Source: Coptis chinensis (lineage: Eukaryota; Streptophyta; Magnoliopsida; Ranunculales; Ranunculaceae). From it: a stretch of 64,000 nt of DNA. The stretch lies in the NCBI GenBank assembly GCA_015680905.1, contig CM027377.1, positions 59,851,501-59,915,500 on the forward strand, read 5' to 3'. A program made the position numbers and the translations under genes. A model generated the notes under the pieces. The model saw only the letters and a program-made list of their open reading frames with translations. It ran no database searches and had not been told where the DNA came from. How positions within the stretch are numbered: position 1 is the stretch's first letter; the number at the start of each line of letters is the position of its first letter. Positions 23,588 through 35,225 of the stretch are shown piece after piece.

Positions 23588-25054
23588 TGATAATGGTAAA
23601 ATGAATAATTCTACTAATGAATAAAGCGATGAAACTCTAAACGAAAGTAAAACCAAAACTGCTTTGTTACTAGATTTATCAAAGATATTTTTACTCTCAA
23701 TCCTATTGAGATATAGGGGAGAAAATGATTCGTTCCACTCCTAGTTCTTTAGCATGCGATGGTTTCGTGTCAACTAATCAGTCCAAAGTCTAATGAGAGA
23801 TTTACGAGGGGAATTCTATACTACGAGGTGAATTCAATTAACAAGTTACGAATAACGAAATGATAGAATGCTAAGGGTTTGAATCTAGATAAAGAATTAA
23901 AGGGAATTGAATCCACCTTAACTCGACTTAATCAACTAACAAAGACTCATCGTGATCCAAATTGAATGCTTCGCATATCAAAATAGTAATTCTAATTCCT
24001 AATTATACATGGCATCTCTACCAATCAATAACTAGCATGTGAGGTCGTCCACCCATTCTCATGGCGAATCAACGACCTTCTAGAGTGGAATAAACTCTCA
24101 CGATGATTTCTAAGTTAACAAGGATCAAGCTTCGTCAAGGCTTCTTAATGGAGGTTTAGCCTTGATTCATACTACTATCATTTCCCATTGAATTAAAACT
24201 AGACATCATATAAAACTTCTATCTTATGCAATTTTACTAAACAATAATTGAAATCTCATGTAATAAATAGGAAATGAATAACAAGTAATAAAGGAATTTA
24301 GATCTAAACAATTGTAAATGACAAAAATCAAAATGAACAAGAATCTACTATTTTATTTATCTAATCAAGCAATAACAATATTTTCAAGGTTTAATCTAAA
24401 ACAAGGAATGAAATGAAACTAAATTTAATTAAAAACAATTAAAACTAGATCTAGAATTATCTATATTTTAGGTCTAATTAGCTACCCTTTACAAAGAGCT
24501 AAACCTTTGTTTTTATATGCTTCAGATCCAAAAATCGTGTATGGGCTTGGAGCCATGTTTTGGGCCGAAAAATCGGGCCCAAAACCCAATTCTTTCAGTC
24601 CGGAAAGGGCTCTTCAACTGAATTTGGCTTTAACAGATTTTTCGTCTACTTCTGCTCCTCTGATTTGGCCAAGGCTTGGACCATTGGAAAGCTCTTTCCG
24701 AGCCGGTCGTTTTGGCATAAGGTAGGCCCAATTCCGAGGTTTGAGTCCAAAGATATGGTCTTCGGAAGTTCTACCGACTTGTGCACTGTTTCTGCCCGTG
24801 TTGACTTTTCAGCTTTTGACCGGGCTTTATGAAGGCTTTGTCTCCTTGAATCTTGGCCTTTATCACAGAACTTCTTAGCAACCAATCCTTACTCCTTTAT
24901 CTTCCCAAAGTAGCATATTTCTGCACATAATTGACTTTACTGCCTGAATTACATAAAAATACGTAATCAGTGTTAAGTCTTATTTATTACTCACATAATT
25001 GGTCTAAAAGTATGATTGTTAAGGGGTTAACACTACAGTTTTGGGCTCTTATCA
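23588..25054 (-). repeat. 5' LTR of element C
   Basis: TGATAAGAGCCC...CATTATCA on the minus strand. TATA box (minus) at 24510-24517. Confidence 0.93.
24510..24517 (-). promoter_or_regulatory. TATA box in the 5' LTR of C
   Basis: TATAAAAA on the minus strand, following GGATCTGAAGCA. The same arrangement occurs in A (GGATCTGAAAG). Confidence 0.55.
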
Positions 25055-25059
25055 TATAA
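25055..25059. repeat. target-site duplication of element C, right copy (TATAA)
   Basis: Exact match to 982-986. Confidence 0.9.
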
Positions 25060-25149
25060 TAATATGTCCATGCCTATTACCTGATTACCGTGTAAAGGTG
25101 TACATCTACTCTCTATTTCATATCTAGTTATAAGAATCTCACTATATTT

Positions 25150-25735
25150 TTTCAATTGTAGAATTTTGGGTTTTCTTGAAGTGCAAATGCTACAAGTTGG
25201 TGAAAATGTCTCCAAGCAGTATATTTTGTATGTAGTATATCTTTTTGTATGATATGACTATATATGTATTCTTGACAAGTTTTTTGTACTCATATTTGGG
25301 CAAGTTTTTTATGTTGGATTCGATATGTTTTGATGGTTTATTTTCATGTGTTGTTTAGCTATTACCAAATTTGAAGCAGGAAGCAGGTCGCATTTAAAAC
25401 AGTACAAAATTATAAATGTTTTTGTTGTGCTAAGAGTGTCCAATAACAAAAGCAATAACTAGCAGACCACTTTTAGCCATGTTTGAAAGTGTTACCAAAC
25501 CTTGAATGCTTGATATTGAATTGAAACCTAAACCAACATATTGACCAGAAATTGATTGGGTCAAGAGCATAACAAATGTACTTCATTGATTAGGCTATTT
25601 CATTAGGACTGCTATTTGATTAGGACTGCTAAAAACAAAGAAATTGATTATGTTCTCGTTTCATTGCAGTATAACCATACTACATTGTCGTATGATCCAA
25701 TTTGAAGAACATGCATAAGAAACTGGAATCCATAA
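25150..25735. repeat. flank repeat R, copy 1
   Basis: About 585 bp, starting near GGTTTTCTTGAAGTGC and ending near GAACATGCATAAGAAAC. It recurs, partial and diverged, at 60131-60490 and 61200-61670. All copies lie just downstream of a Ulp1-like gene and just before a minus-strand gene, so they mark an old duplication of the locus. No coding signal is seen. Confidence 0.85.
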
Positions 25736-25763
25736 TAAACTGCTATTTGAAAAACCTTTTCTA

Positions 25764-26439
25764 TCACTCAACTTTTACATTAACAGTGACAAAGTTCTTA
25801 AGCTTCTCCACTAGCGTCCCAACCATCTCACTCTGCCCACACAGTTCACATTTAAGCATTGCAAGCCCTTTTCCAACCAAGTTTGGCAACATCTCGGTAA
25901 ATTCCCTTTCCCCTTGACAACCACTTGGACAGGGTATGTCTTTATAAGGACATACGCCTATCCAGTGATCTGTATCACCATAATAACAAGCATCCAAATC
26001 ACCGTGTAGTTGTTGAAATCCATTGCAGTGAGGGTTGGAGCATATCAAAAACTTGTGCACTCCACCATTTTCATAAACTCCATAACGTGGTATCATAAAA
26101 CAATTGCAATGTTGTTTGTGGCAACGGGTATTAAGGCATTTGCAATCAAGTGCAGTGTGTTTCCTTGATTCACAGATCTGACATGTGACCTGTTAGCCGA
26201 ATGTAATCAATGGTTATTTGAAAATTAAAAGGGAGTTGAAAATAAAATGTAAAGAATACTGTATTTGGCCATCACAGTAAATATAAGGTAATAGAGGAAT
26301 TAAATGAGGTTTTAGACCCTCTTACCACACCAACAGAATAATTGATTAGGGGAATTTCATGATCTTGAGTAAGTTGAGTTTTGAATGTAAGTGAAGCTTC
26401 ACCATCTTCGATAGCTTTGAACGTCCAAGCAGAAGCCAT
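25764..26439 (-). CDS. two-exon zinc-knuckle protein, 179 aa
   Basis: Exon 1 is 26326-26439 (38 codons, MASAWTFKAIEDGEASLTFK...NYSVGV) and exon 2 is 25764-26189, joined in phase 0. The intron has GT at 26325 (GTAAGAGG) and a CAG acceptor before 26189. The start is the first ATG of a frame that stays open to the donor. Exon 2 begins with CQICESRKHTALDC, a Cys-x2-Cys-x4-His-x4-Cys zinc knuckle, followed by more Cys/His pairs (CKCLNTRCHKQHCNC; CSNPHCNGF; CPYKDIPCPSGC; CELCGQ). It could be a nucleic-acid-binding or zinc-ribbon protein, but I do not recognise a named family. It is the only apparently intact non-TE gene in the window. It faces away from the second Ulp1-like gene. Confidence 0.65.
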
Positions 26440-26981
26440 CGAAAAATATATGATGTTGTTGCTAATTAGTCTAATATGCATCCGGTGCACGTGAATATAT
26501 ATATTTTTAGGGGGAACATGCCAATTTATGAGTTGCCCTTTTTTTGGTTTTTGGGGAGTCACACCTTGTTCTCAGGAATTGAATACCAAGTATTTCAATC
26601 GGATTTCAACTATTTTTTCAACCCAAGTAACCGATAATTGAACCCTAATATTAAACTGAAATTGTTTTTTGATTTTGGAATCCAAAATTAAACCCTATTA
26701 GCTGCAAAATGTGAAAGACTTGGCTTTGATTTGATTTTTGGGTTTCGCAGTGTAGCACTAATAAAGTCTTATTTGCAGTTCCTAAACTTACAGGTAATAC
26801 TATTTTCCTCACAACCCAATTTGTTTCATTTTAGTTTGAGATGTTTGATGTACCCTTACATGTTTTGTAGATGGGTCCGTTTGTAGATTGTGTGTAGTTT
26901 GGAATTTAGTGTCAGTTGATTGGGGCTTTAATTTAATATTGGTTTAGTTTTTCATATAGTGTTTTACCAATTTTGTTCTGC
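26440..26981. other. intergenic region, possible divergent promoter split by element B
   Basis: Lies between the zinc-knuckle gene (minus) and, after removing element B, the second Ulp1-like gene (plus, from 55.7 kb). Joining 26986 to 55557 restores continuous flank. No ORF or repeat family is recognised. Confidence 0.5.
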
Positions 26982-26986
26982 CCTAG
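26982..26986. repeat. target-site duplication of element B, left copy (CCTAG)
   Basis: CCTAG, repeated exactly at 55552-55556. Confidence 0.92.
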
Positions 26987-28281
26987 TGATAAGAGCCCAA
27001 AACTATAGTTTTAACCCCTTAATATCATTACATTTAGACCAATTATGTGTATAATAAATATAAGTTAGTACTGTTTACGTGCGTTTATGTATTTCAGGCA
27101 CTAGAGTCAAATATGTGAAGAAACATGTCACTTTTGCGAGATAAAGGAGCAAAGGTTGGTTGCTAAGAAGTTCTATGGTGAAAGGCCAAGATTCAAGGAG
27201 AAAAAGCCTTTTTAAACCCGGTCAAAGTCAACGTGGGCAGAAATAGAGCAGAAAAGTCAATAGAACTTTCGTGGGCTGTATCTTTGGACTCAGACCTCAG
27301 AATTGGGCCTATTATATGTCAAAGCGACCGGATCGGAAAGATCTTTCTAACGGTCTAGGCTTTGACCCAATCAGAGGAGCAGAGGTGGATAAAAAGGCTA
27401 TTGTAGTAATTTCCAATAGAGAAACCCTTTTTGGACATTTGTAATTAGGTTTTGGGCATGATTTAAGGGCCCAAAACATGGCTCCAAAGCCCATGCACGA
27501 AATTGTAAACCTAGCCCTCTCTTATATAAAGAGGACTAAGGCATAACTCTCAATATACTTAGACTTAGATTGATATACTTAATTAGAGATAGATAGATAG
27601 AACTTAGACTTAGTTATTTGTTCTTCATTAGTCAATTAGATTAGTAAAATCCAAGTTTGTTCTTCATTATGTCTTCTTTTTATTTATATGTTTATGATAG
27701 TCTAATGACTTCTAGCTAAACCTCCATTAGAGGGGTTTGATGAAGCTTGATGAAGACTTGATATGTTAATTCAGATTATTGTTTTTTAAGAGTTTCACTC
27801 TAGTAGGTTAGTTGATTCGCCATGAGAATGGGTTGGACTTCCTCACATGCTAATTATTAGTTGGGAGAGATTGTCATGAGTAATTAGGGATCAAACACTT
27901 AATCTTATTTGATTAGGATTACAATAATCTACACTAGCTTATTAGAAGTACATCAAGTGGATTCAAATCCCCCTAATCCTTTCTTCATATTCACATTTTA
28001 ATATTCAATTATCATAGTATAAGTTAAACATCTTATTTAAGTTCAATCGCCATATTAGTATAATTTCAATTCATTACTCTCATTCGTTTTGTTAGAATCG
28101 ATTAAACTAGCGGAAACTTACGTTTAAACAACTAGGAGTGGAACGAATTCTCTACTCCACATATTTCCCGATAACCGAGAGTAGATAACTTTGATATATA
28201 GCAAACTAAACGCATTTAGTTTTACTAATTCATAGCATAAATAGTTAAGAGTAGGTAAAACTAGTATTTTACGTATTATCA
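26987..28281 (+). repeat. 5' LTR of element B
   Basis: TGATAAGAGCCC...GTATTATCA. TATA box at 27523-27530. Confidence 0.93.
27523..27530 (+). promoter_or_regulatory. TATA box in the 5' LTR of B
   Basis: TATATAAA, kept at 54793-54800 in the other LTR. Confidence 0.6.
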
Positions 28282-28283
28282 AA

Positions 28284-28301
28284 TGGCGCCGCTGCCATCT
28301 T
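28284..28301 (+). promoter_or_regulatory. primer-binding site of element B (tRNA-Asp type)
   Basis: TGGCGCCGCTGCCATCTT, two bases after the LTR, identical to that of C. Confidence 0.8.
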
Positions 28302-28897
28302 AGTGTTGTTTAAATTTGTTTCCTTTAGTATTTTGTCCCTACCAAAACCCCCATTAAACCCACCCACCCTTGTTTGGTTTTTACTGTGTTCGTTTGGTTC
28401 AGAAATATTTTTTTCAGAATTCTACTCGGAGCGTGCCCACGCCCATAGTAGGCTATCTCGGGAGCGCGCACACCTTCAAAACATTAGACATTGGTTTAGG
28501 AAAGAGCACGCCAGCGCCCTTCTACACCTAGTTCCAAGCGCGCCCGCGCCCACTTCTGAATTAGCCCAATTTTCACAGGTTAGTTTCCAACTCACTTCGT
28601 TCAAGTTATTCAGTGTTTCCAACTTCATGAATACACTGTGATTGCGTATACAAGACGCTATTCAAATGTGTAGCAAGGAGGCATCAGATACTCCTTCTTC
28701 CACTCCTCGCCTTTTCTGTAAAGGGAGTTTGAAATTCTAGCATATCAGGGTTGTTTGACTGTTGTTAGTGGTTTGTTTTATATTGGCCTTAGCCTTTTAT
28801 AAGATTAAGGTCTAGTACTAGTAAACCATCTTCTGTTATTTATCACAAATGTCAACGCACACGCCTATCTAGAATACCACACACTACACCTGCAAAA
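28302..28897 (+). other. element B leader
   Basis: Contains a shorter version of the GC-rich minisatellite at about 28425-28560 (GAGCGTGCCCACGCCC; GCGCCCGCGCCC). The gag start used in A and C is degraded here, leaving the next in-frame ATG at 28898. Confidence 0.65.
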
Positions 28898-31260
28898 ATG
28901 ACTAACGAAACAGAGACTCCTCTCTCTGACTTTTATAAAGCCTTTAACGATAGCCCTAAGTCTTGCATCGTTCTTGCAGACCCAGTGGGGGATTTTCAAA
29001 TCCCCTCGAATATATTTAATTTGTTATCAGTGTTTCATGGGTTAGACCATGAGAAGCCTTATCAGCATATGAGTAGGATAGAACAAGTTTTTACCACATT
29101 TCATCATCCTACCGTTGGTTTGGAGCAAATTAAATTGAGGGTGTTTCCTTTCACCCTCGCCGATATGGTGGCATCTTCGTTAACTGCCCAAGCGCCTAAT
29201 TCTGTAGACTCATGGGACAAACTTGTTCAATTATTCATGGAACAGTTTTACCCACCGCTGAAGGCAGATGAAATGCTTCAAAAGATTCAATTCTTCTGCC
29301 AAAATCCTCATGAATCTTTTTCAGAGGCCTGGAATCGTTTCACTAATCTTCTCATCGAGTGTCCACATCATAACCTTGCGAAAGACACGCTTGTTCATTC
29401 CTTTTTCAAAGGGCTTTTACATCACCATAAATAGGTTCTTGACATAATAATTGGGGGTAGTTTCCTTAGTAAAGGTGCCTCTGAGGCTTATAGGTTTTTA
29501 GAAGATCAATTTAAGCGACAAAATAACTGGGGGGTTAATGACATCCCCTAGTCAAGTAATTCTTCTTCCACAGTTAAGGCTGCAAGTATGTTTGAGGTTA
29601 AATCTGATCATGAGCTGAAAACTTTAATCGAATCTCTCACTAAAAAGGTAGAAGCCATTTATGTCCAATAACAGCCTACTCCTATCATGAACGTCAACAC
29701 TCTTCCATGTAATTTCTATTACAGCCTTGAGCATCCCGACTCATATTGTCCTCTAGTCTATGAACAATCATCCGCTCAACCGGATAATGTTTGTTCCATT
29801 AATAGCGAACCTAACGCACCTTGGAGACAACATCCCAACTTTGGTATGAGAAATAATCATCAAGTTACACCTCTAGGATTTAATAATCAAAATGTTAGGC
29901 CAACGGCTAATTACAACCAAGCTCCACCGAGACAAGGACAAGGACAAGGTAATTATAATAATTATAATGCTAATAGAGGTATCGTTCCGGTTACTAATAA
30001 CTATCGCAACCCAGCCGTTAATAATCAACGTGAGATAGTTCCAATCACACCACCTGTGACCACTACACCTTCACAACCGGATCGTCTCGACTCCTTCATA
30101 CAGGCTAGCCAATAGTTGTTACAATTTTTTAATCATTCTAACCAACAACTTCTACAATCCATTAACCATTCCATCCAGCAGTTAACCTAAGAGAAAGCCC
30201 CACCAAAAGGTGTATTTCCAGGTCAAGCTATACCTGATCCTAAAATGACAAACACAGCCTTTGAAGTAACCGTTAATCCTAGTAATGAAAATATCAATGT
30301 AGGTGAGCTAAATGCCATCACCACTCTCCATTCTGGCAGAGTAGTTGGTAACGTCCTAACTATGCATGTTGTTACCCCACCAGTTATCTCTACACCTGAT
30401 ATTTTACTAGATACTGAAGTAGTAACTGATGATCCTACTCCTGTAGAGGTACCAGTTAAACCTCAACCCAAGAGGAAAGCGTCCAAGGTTAAAACTCCTC
30501 TTGATCCATATGCTAAATATAGAGAGAACCCACTGTTTCCCCAGAGACTAGCCATGTTACACAAGGATACTAACTTTGATGAGATTAGGGAAGTTTTTAA
30601 AAATCTAATGATTAACCTACCTTTTCTTGACGCTATTAAAAAGTTACCAGAACATGCTAAGTTTCTAAAAGAGTTGTGCACTACTAGGCGGAAGACCAAT
30701 ATACCAAAAAACGCCTTTTTAACTGAATAGTTCCCAACTCTATCTGAACATAATGGAATCATTAAGTACAAGGACCCTGGTTGTCCTACTGTACAATGCA
30801 CCTTGGGGGATACCCATACGACGACTGCGCTATTAGACCTTGGGGCGAGTGTTAACTTACTCCCTTATTATTTTATAAACAAATAGGTTTAAACGAGATG
30901 CAACCAACTAAAATGACGTTGCAATTAGCTGATCGTTCTATTAAGTATCCTAAGGGTGTGGTTGAAAACGTGCTGGTTAAAGTTCAAAATTTTTACTACC
31001 TAGCTAACTTCATTATCCTAGACACAGAAGTTGCTAACGACTATGTTCCTATCATTTTAGGGCGTCCCTTCTTGGCAACTGCTAACACGCTCATAAATTG
31101 TCGCAATGGTTCGATGTCCTTGTCCTTTTGCCATCTTTCTGTTGAGGTAAATGTTTTCAAAATATTGCAACAATTCCCAAATACGACTATCAATGGAGAG
31201 TTTAGTATGATCGAAAGCTTAGCTCAAGATTATTTCGACAACACATTTCCTGATATTTAG
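28898..31260 (+). pseudogene. gag-protease polyprotein of element B
   Basis: One continuous frame from 28898 to about 30860 with several in-frame stops (near 29433, 29550, 29670, 30114, 30189 and 30729), then a single frameshift near 30865. The gag core (LRVFPFTLADMVASS) is intact to 29434. The zinc knuckle has lost its second Cys (CNFYYSLEHPDSYC). The protease site DLGASVNLL and the IILGRPFLAT core are kept. Four of the stops stand where relatives have CAA or CAG. Many stops but almost no indels suggests decay by point mutation, consistent with cytosine deamination. Confidence 0.88.
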
Positions 31261-31981
31261 ATGCCCGAATTCATTTCCTTCGGAAGTTCCGACTCCGACG
31301 CTTTCGTCCCTACACTAGTAGATACCCCTCTTATGGATGAGGACGACAATCACAAATTCAACTCCTTGGACGAGATTGATGACTTTCTCAAAGATGTAGA
31401 GGATTACCATAATCATGTGGATGCGACCAAGCTAAATGAGGAATTCGATGAGTTTCTTAGAGCCTGTGATGATCCACCCTATCAAGAAATACCTTGCGCA
31501 CCAACTACCTCGATTCCCCGCCTTCCACCTTTTCAAAGGACCCTTGAGTTTGCACTTGACCTTCTTGTTTCTCCTGTGCTTAATGATTTTCTAAACTCTC
31601 CTAGTAAGAAATTACTACCTAAAGAGCTACCTGATTCTTTAATTTTCAATTGTATGATTATACAAACCCACTCCACCACTGAATTTTGTGATAAACCCAC
31701 ACTCTCATTTCTTCCATTCCTTACTTTTAAAATTCTTCCATATCCACCATATCTTCTACAACCATCCATTTTCTCACAATCATTCACTTAGCCACCCTTC
31801 CGTTTGAGGAAAAAGAAGACTTTCCATGCTAGGTTAGGTGCTAGATCCATCCGTATTCACTCTCATTCCGCTTGGCCACGTCATGGGACCTCCTAGTGCT
31901 TGATTGTGTTTGGATGTGTTTTCTGTGATAATTATTTATGGCACGATCCACAACTATTTTGGTTGTTGATATATGGTAAGC

Positions 31982-32020
<39 letters not shown>

Positions 32021-32030
32021 TAAAGTCTCG
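31261..32030 (+). pseudogene. conserved ORF replacing RT-integrase in B (function unknown)
   Basis: Open from 31261 to 31791, then readable to about 32030 through two TAG codons (31789-31791 and 31894-31896) that stand where A has TGG. Shared with A: PTLVDTPLMDE, LPPFQRTLEFALDLLVSP, LQPSIFSQSFT, the Lys/Arg-rich KKKTFHARLG, and DPQLFWLLIYGKLH. B also has an acidic stretch (DEIDDFLKDVEDYHNHVD) missing or lost in A. No known domain is recognised. It lies exactly where RT begins in C. An (AT)n run at 31985-32016 interrupts its end. Confidence 0.55.
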
Positions 32031-33100
32031 AGTATCTGACTCTAAAAGACTCATTTTATTCTTCAGTGTACTCTATTCCAATCTTATATTTTTGTACTGC
32101 ACCATTAAGGTAAGTGAGACCTCCCTTTGGAGTGTGTGGCTGTAAATACCGGATCCTAAGTCCACGTTTAACATAATTCATGTTTTCCACTCTTGTATGT
32201 TTTCTCGGTTTTTGAGTCATGTTTCTCTATGTTGTGAATTATGTCTTTATTGCTTTATTATTTTTCTTAATATTAAACTTATTCATAAAAAAAAATAGAA
32301 AATGTTAAAACCATAAAAATTGTAATCTAGCAAGTCTCGGGAATCTAACTTTAAAATACCCACGTGTTTAAACAAATTTTCTAAACCATGTTTTCAAAAT
32401 TTGTTTAGGGGTGGGGTGTTGGTCTTTCCATTCTTGTTCACTCAACTTCCTATTTTTGTTGTTTATGCTGTTTAATCACATTTTGATTCGGGTTAACACT
32501 ATCTATGAATTTAGATTCCTTTTGCTCACATAACTTATGTCATGCATACACTTGGAGGCGTTTTCCATTTTCTTATATGTCAACCACGGTTAGATTTGAG
32601 TTTTGTATAGATCATTGGATTGTACTCTCCTTGCTGATCACTTTTATAACTCATTCGTAAAAATCAGACCGTTAACGAATTGGGTATTTCATTTTTAAGA
32701 TATCTGAGGCATGGGACAGGATGGGTATTATCTGATTTGTTTTGGTCTTGCGCCCGAAAACTAAAAAAAACCTACACGGTCACGTGCCTCACGCGTGACC
32801 CCCTTTTAAAACAAAAATCGTGTTTTCTTCTCTCTTCTCTGCCTCCACATCTCTGAACCCTCACTGACATTGAACCACCTTGCGCATGCACCCCCTCTGA
32901 CAATGCATATTACAAGCGCACTCATGCCCTTACCTCTACACAGCTGCCCCCCAAATTTGAACCGAGTAATTCTCATTCATAACCTAACTTCCCCATCACC
33001 AAAAATTTTGATTCCAGACGTCATGAATCCTCGAACCCTAAAAATCCTTCCATAACAAATTTTCACCAGTGCTCAGTTTACAACATTTTTTTATGCAGAA
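32031..33100 (+). other. element B spacer before ORF X
   Basis: Noncoding, matching the post-integrase spacer of C. Contains AAGTCTCGGGAATCTAACTT (32330-32353), a G-tract TTTAGGGGTGGGG (32403-32418), a G-box CACGTG (32781-32786), and a CT-rich patch TTCTTCTCTCTTCTCTGCC (near 32824-32842) like a plant Y-patch. Confidence 0.55.
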
Positions 33101-34191
33101 ATGCGTGTTAGGAAGTGGGATAGTTTGTGGTACTCGTCTGAGAATTTTTATTATCTGGATTTGGTTTGTCTTTTTACAAGAACAGGAAGGTTGAGGGTAA
33201 TAGGGTTTTTGTGGATTTGGATGATGGTCGGAGGGAATTAACTACAGGAAGATTGGCTGAGATTACTGGGATTGAGGAAAGAAAGGTTGTCCTCACAATG
33301 CAACAATCTCAGTTTGGGGGTATAACACCGCTAATGATGGAGATAGTCTTGGAAGGATGATACAATGCGAGTTTGCATTGTGTTCGTCAAAAGTCTCTGA
33401 GGAGGAACCAGCTAGTCGTGCCTCAGTGGGTTGGCAGGAACGTCATTGCCACCACAAAAGTCAGTGACATCAGTTTGAATTATTTAAACGTTCTATGGAC
33501 TCTGCAGACCCAAAGGTATTGGCTTTGTTTCCTTGAGTTTATAATTAATGAGATTATCGGAATTGATGGTACTACCACCGATTTCCCTATTTTGATAACG
33601 AAGGTAATGTTGTTGTGGGGATGTGTGCTGGGTTCGGTTAAGGTTATGTTGAAGGTGCATGAGAATGCACGTATTTATAGAGAGTGTGTTCAGAAAGATT
33701 GGAATGTGCCTAAAGTGTTGGCTACTAAAATGGAGTCAGAGGAGGACGACGATGCTGCCTGTTTTGATGCAGGAGCTTTGGAGTCGGCTACTACTGATAG
33801 AGCCCATTTTTTCTTACTTCATCGGGGCCTGCAAACTCTCCATACTCAATATGAGATGATTCAAACAGGCCAACGTTCTCTTGATGACCTCTGTGAGGCC
33901 ATTTAGACTAGGCAAGGCGCGCTTATCAGTAACCAAGCCAAACTTCAGGAGTCTATTCAGTTGCTCAGTGAAAGTAACCAGGATATCCAGGATAACATGG
34001 AGTCTCTCTCTCTGTCTAATAAGTAGCGTTGGGAAGCCATGGATGTGTTACTGGAGCAACAACGTAAGTTTCAAGTCGAAGTTTTACGATGCCTGCCACT
34101 GCATGAGGGTTCTTCTTCTGATGAATCTGAGAGGCATGAACGTCGTCGACGCAGGACGGATGACTCTGGCCCATCCTCGTCTCATGGCTAG
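33101..34191 (+). pseudogene. ORF X of element B
   Basis: Homologous to ORF X of C from WDSLWYSSENFYYLDLV to the Arg-rich end ERHERRRRRTDD. A frameshift near 33165 and in-frame stops at 33358-33360, 33904-33906 and 34024-34026 disable it. The last two are TAG where CAG is expected. The order is again an N-terminal Trp/Tyr-rich part, QWVGRNVIATTKVSDI, an acidic middle and a Gln-rich coiled-coil-like C-terminal part. Confidence 0.75.
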
Positions 34192-34890
34192 TTTTATTGT
34201 ATTATCGTTGTGTTAAGTTTATTTTTTCCTATTTTTAGTAGATTTTGATTCCGACTTGTTTAGTTAAGTAGTTAATATTGAATTCGGTATTTGTTATTTT
34301 AAATTTTAAGTTGTTTTAAATTCCGACATATGCTATGTTTTGTATAATGAATCCCACCCTTCCAATTTGTTTGGGGATGGACTTATTTATTTTAGCAATG
34401 CATTTAATCATATCCACGTGTTTTTTGTCGAATTATTATTGTCTGCTTGATAATAATTGAATTATGTGAGAATGTTGCTAATTTGGTGTCGCTAGAATTA
34501 GCTAGTGTTGTTTGGTGCAATCCCAAGGAGTAGTGATTAGATGATTGCAATTTTAATTCCAGCCAAAAAGCTATTGGTTTGGTTTTGGAGTATGCATCTG
34601 GTCTATTTCTATTTCGGATTTAGAAATTTTCTTTTTCCATCTTGTTACCTTAACTATTTGGGAAACTTGTGGAACTTAGAAACTAGTTCTCTATAAATAC
34701 AGGGTTCACTCTCAACTTCACATCACACCTCTCACTTTGCAATTCTCACTTTACCTTTGATTTTCACTTCATAGCACTCATCATATACGGAGCGCACGCC
34801 CTCTGTTTTGCCTACTCTCAGAGCGTGCCCACCCTGAAAACACTGGACCTCTTGTCAGGCAAGAGCGCGACCGTGCCCTCCCACAGGCAA
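34192..34890 (+). other. element B spacer before ORF Y: G-tract, TATA box, minisatellite
   Basis: Contains TTTGGGGATGG (34370-34380), TATAAATA (34692-34699) followed by a CT-rich leader, and the GC-rich minisatellite (34790-34890). T1 is inserted at the end of this minisatellite; the spacer continues at 51344-51512. Confidence 0.6.
34692..34699 (+). promoter_or_regulatory. candidate internal TATA box before ORF Y of B
   Basis: CTATAAATACAGGG followed by a pyrimidine-rich CTTCACATCACACCTCTCAC leader. It sits about 370 bp before the ORF Y ATG once T1 is removed. The matching site in C is at 14777-14784. Confidence 0.45.
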
Positions 34891-34915
34891 CTACTACAGA
34901 ATGACACTTATACCA
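34891..34915 (+). repeat. left terminal inverted repeat of T1
   Basis: CTACTACAGAATGACAC, then T, then TATACCA. Confidence 0.85.
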
Positions 34916-35220
34916 CTGTTTTTAAGTGTGATATAAATATATTTACCACTGTTATACAACCGTGACAATAGGTGGTGTGGTATATAATAATAGCAAAACT
35001 GTGGTATATATGTTTAACGGATACCACGGTTTTTCAAAGAACCGTGGTTTGTATGCCCATTATATACCACGGTTGTCAACAGAACCGTGGCATATAAGCT
35101 ATTGAAACCGTGGTTTCTATTAGTGTATGTGTTATAATACCGTGGTATATAGTTATACTAAACACTACGATTTATGCCAAACCGTGGTATATATATATAT
35201 ATTTAATAATAATGCTAGTA

Positions 35221-35225
35221 ACAGT
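35221..35225. repeat. target-site duplication of element E, left copy (ACAGT)
   Basis: ACAGT, repeated exactly at 42273-42277. Confidence 0.9.

Larger units (their letters stand above)
987..25054 (-). mobile_element. Element C: Athila-type Ty3/gypsy retrotransposon with pol and two extra ORFs
   Basis: A full-length LTR element on the minus strand, interrupted by element A. Its 5' LTR is 23588-25054 and its 3' LTR 987-2455, about 1468 bp each and about 3% different by eye. In transcription order it holds a primer site complementary to tRNA-Asp, a leader with a GC-rich minisatellite, gag, protease, RT-RNase H, integrase, ORF X, ORF Y, a long 3' noncoding region and a polypurine tract. TSD is TATAA. 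Without the nested element it is about 15 kb. It is the only element here with reverse transcriptase and integrase, so it represents the autonomous form of the family, but this copy is disabled by stops and frameshifts in gag, pro, RT, integrase, ORF X and ORF Y. Confidence 0.93.
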
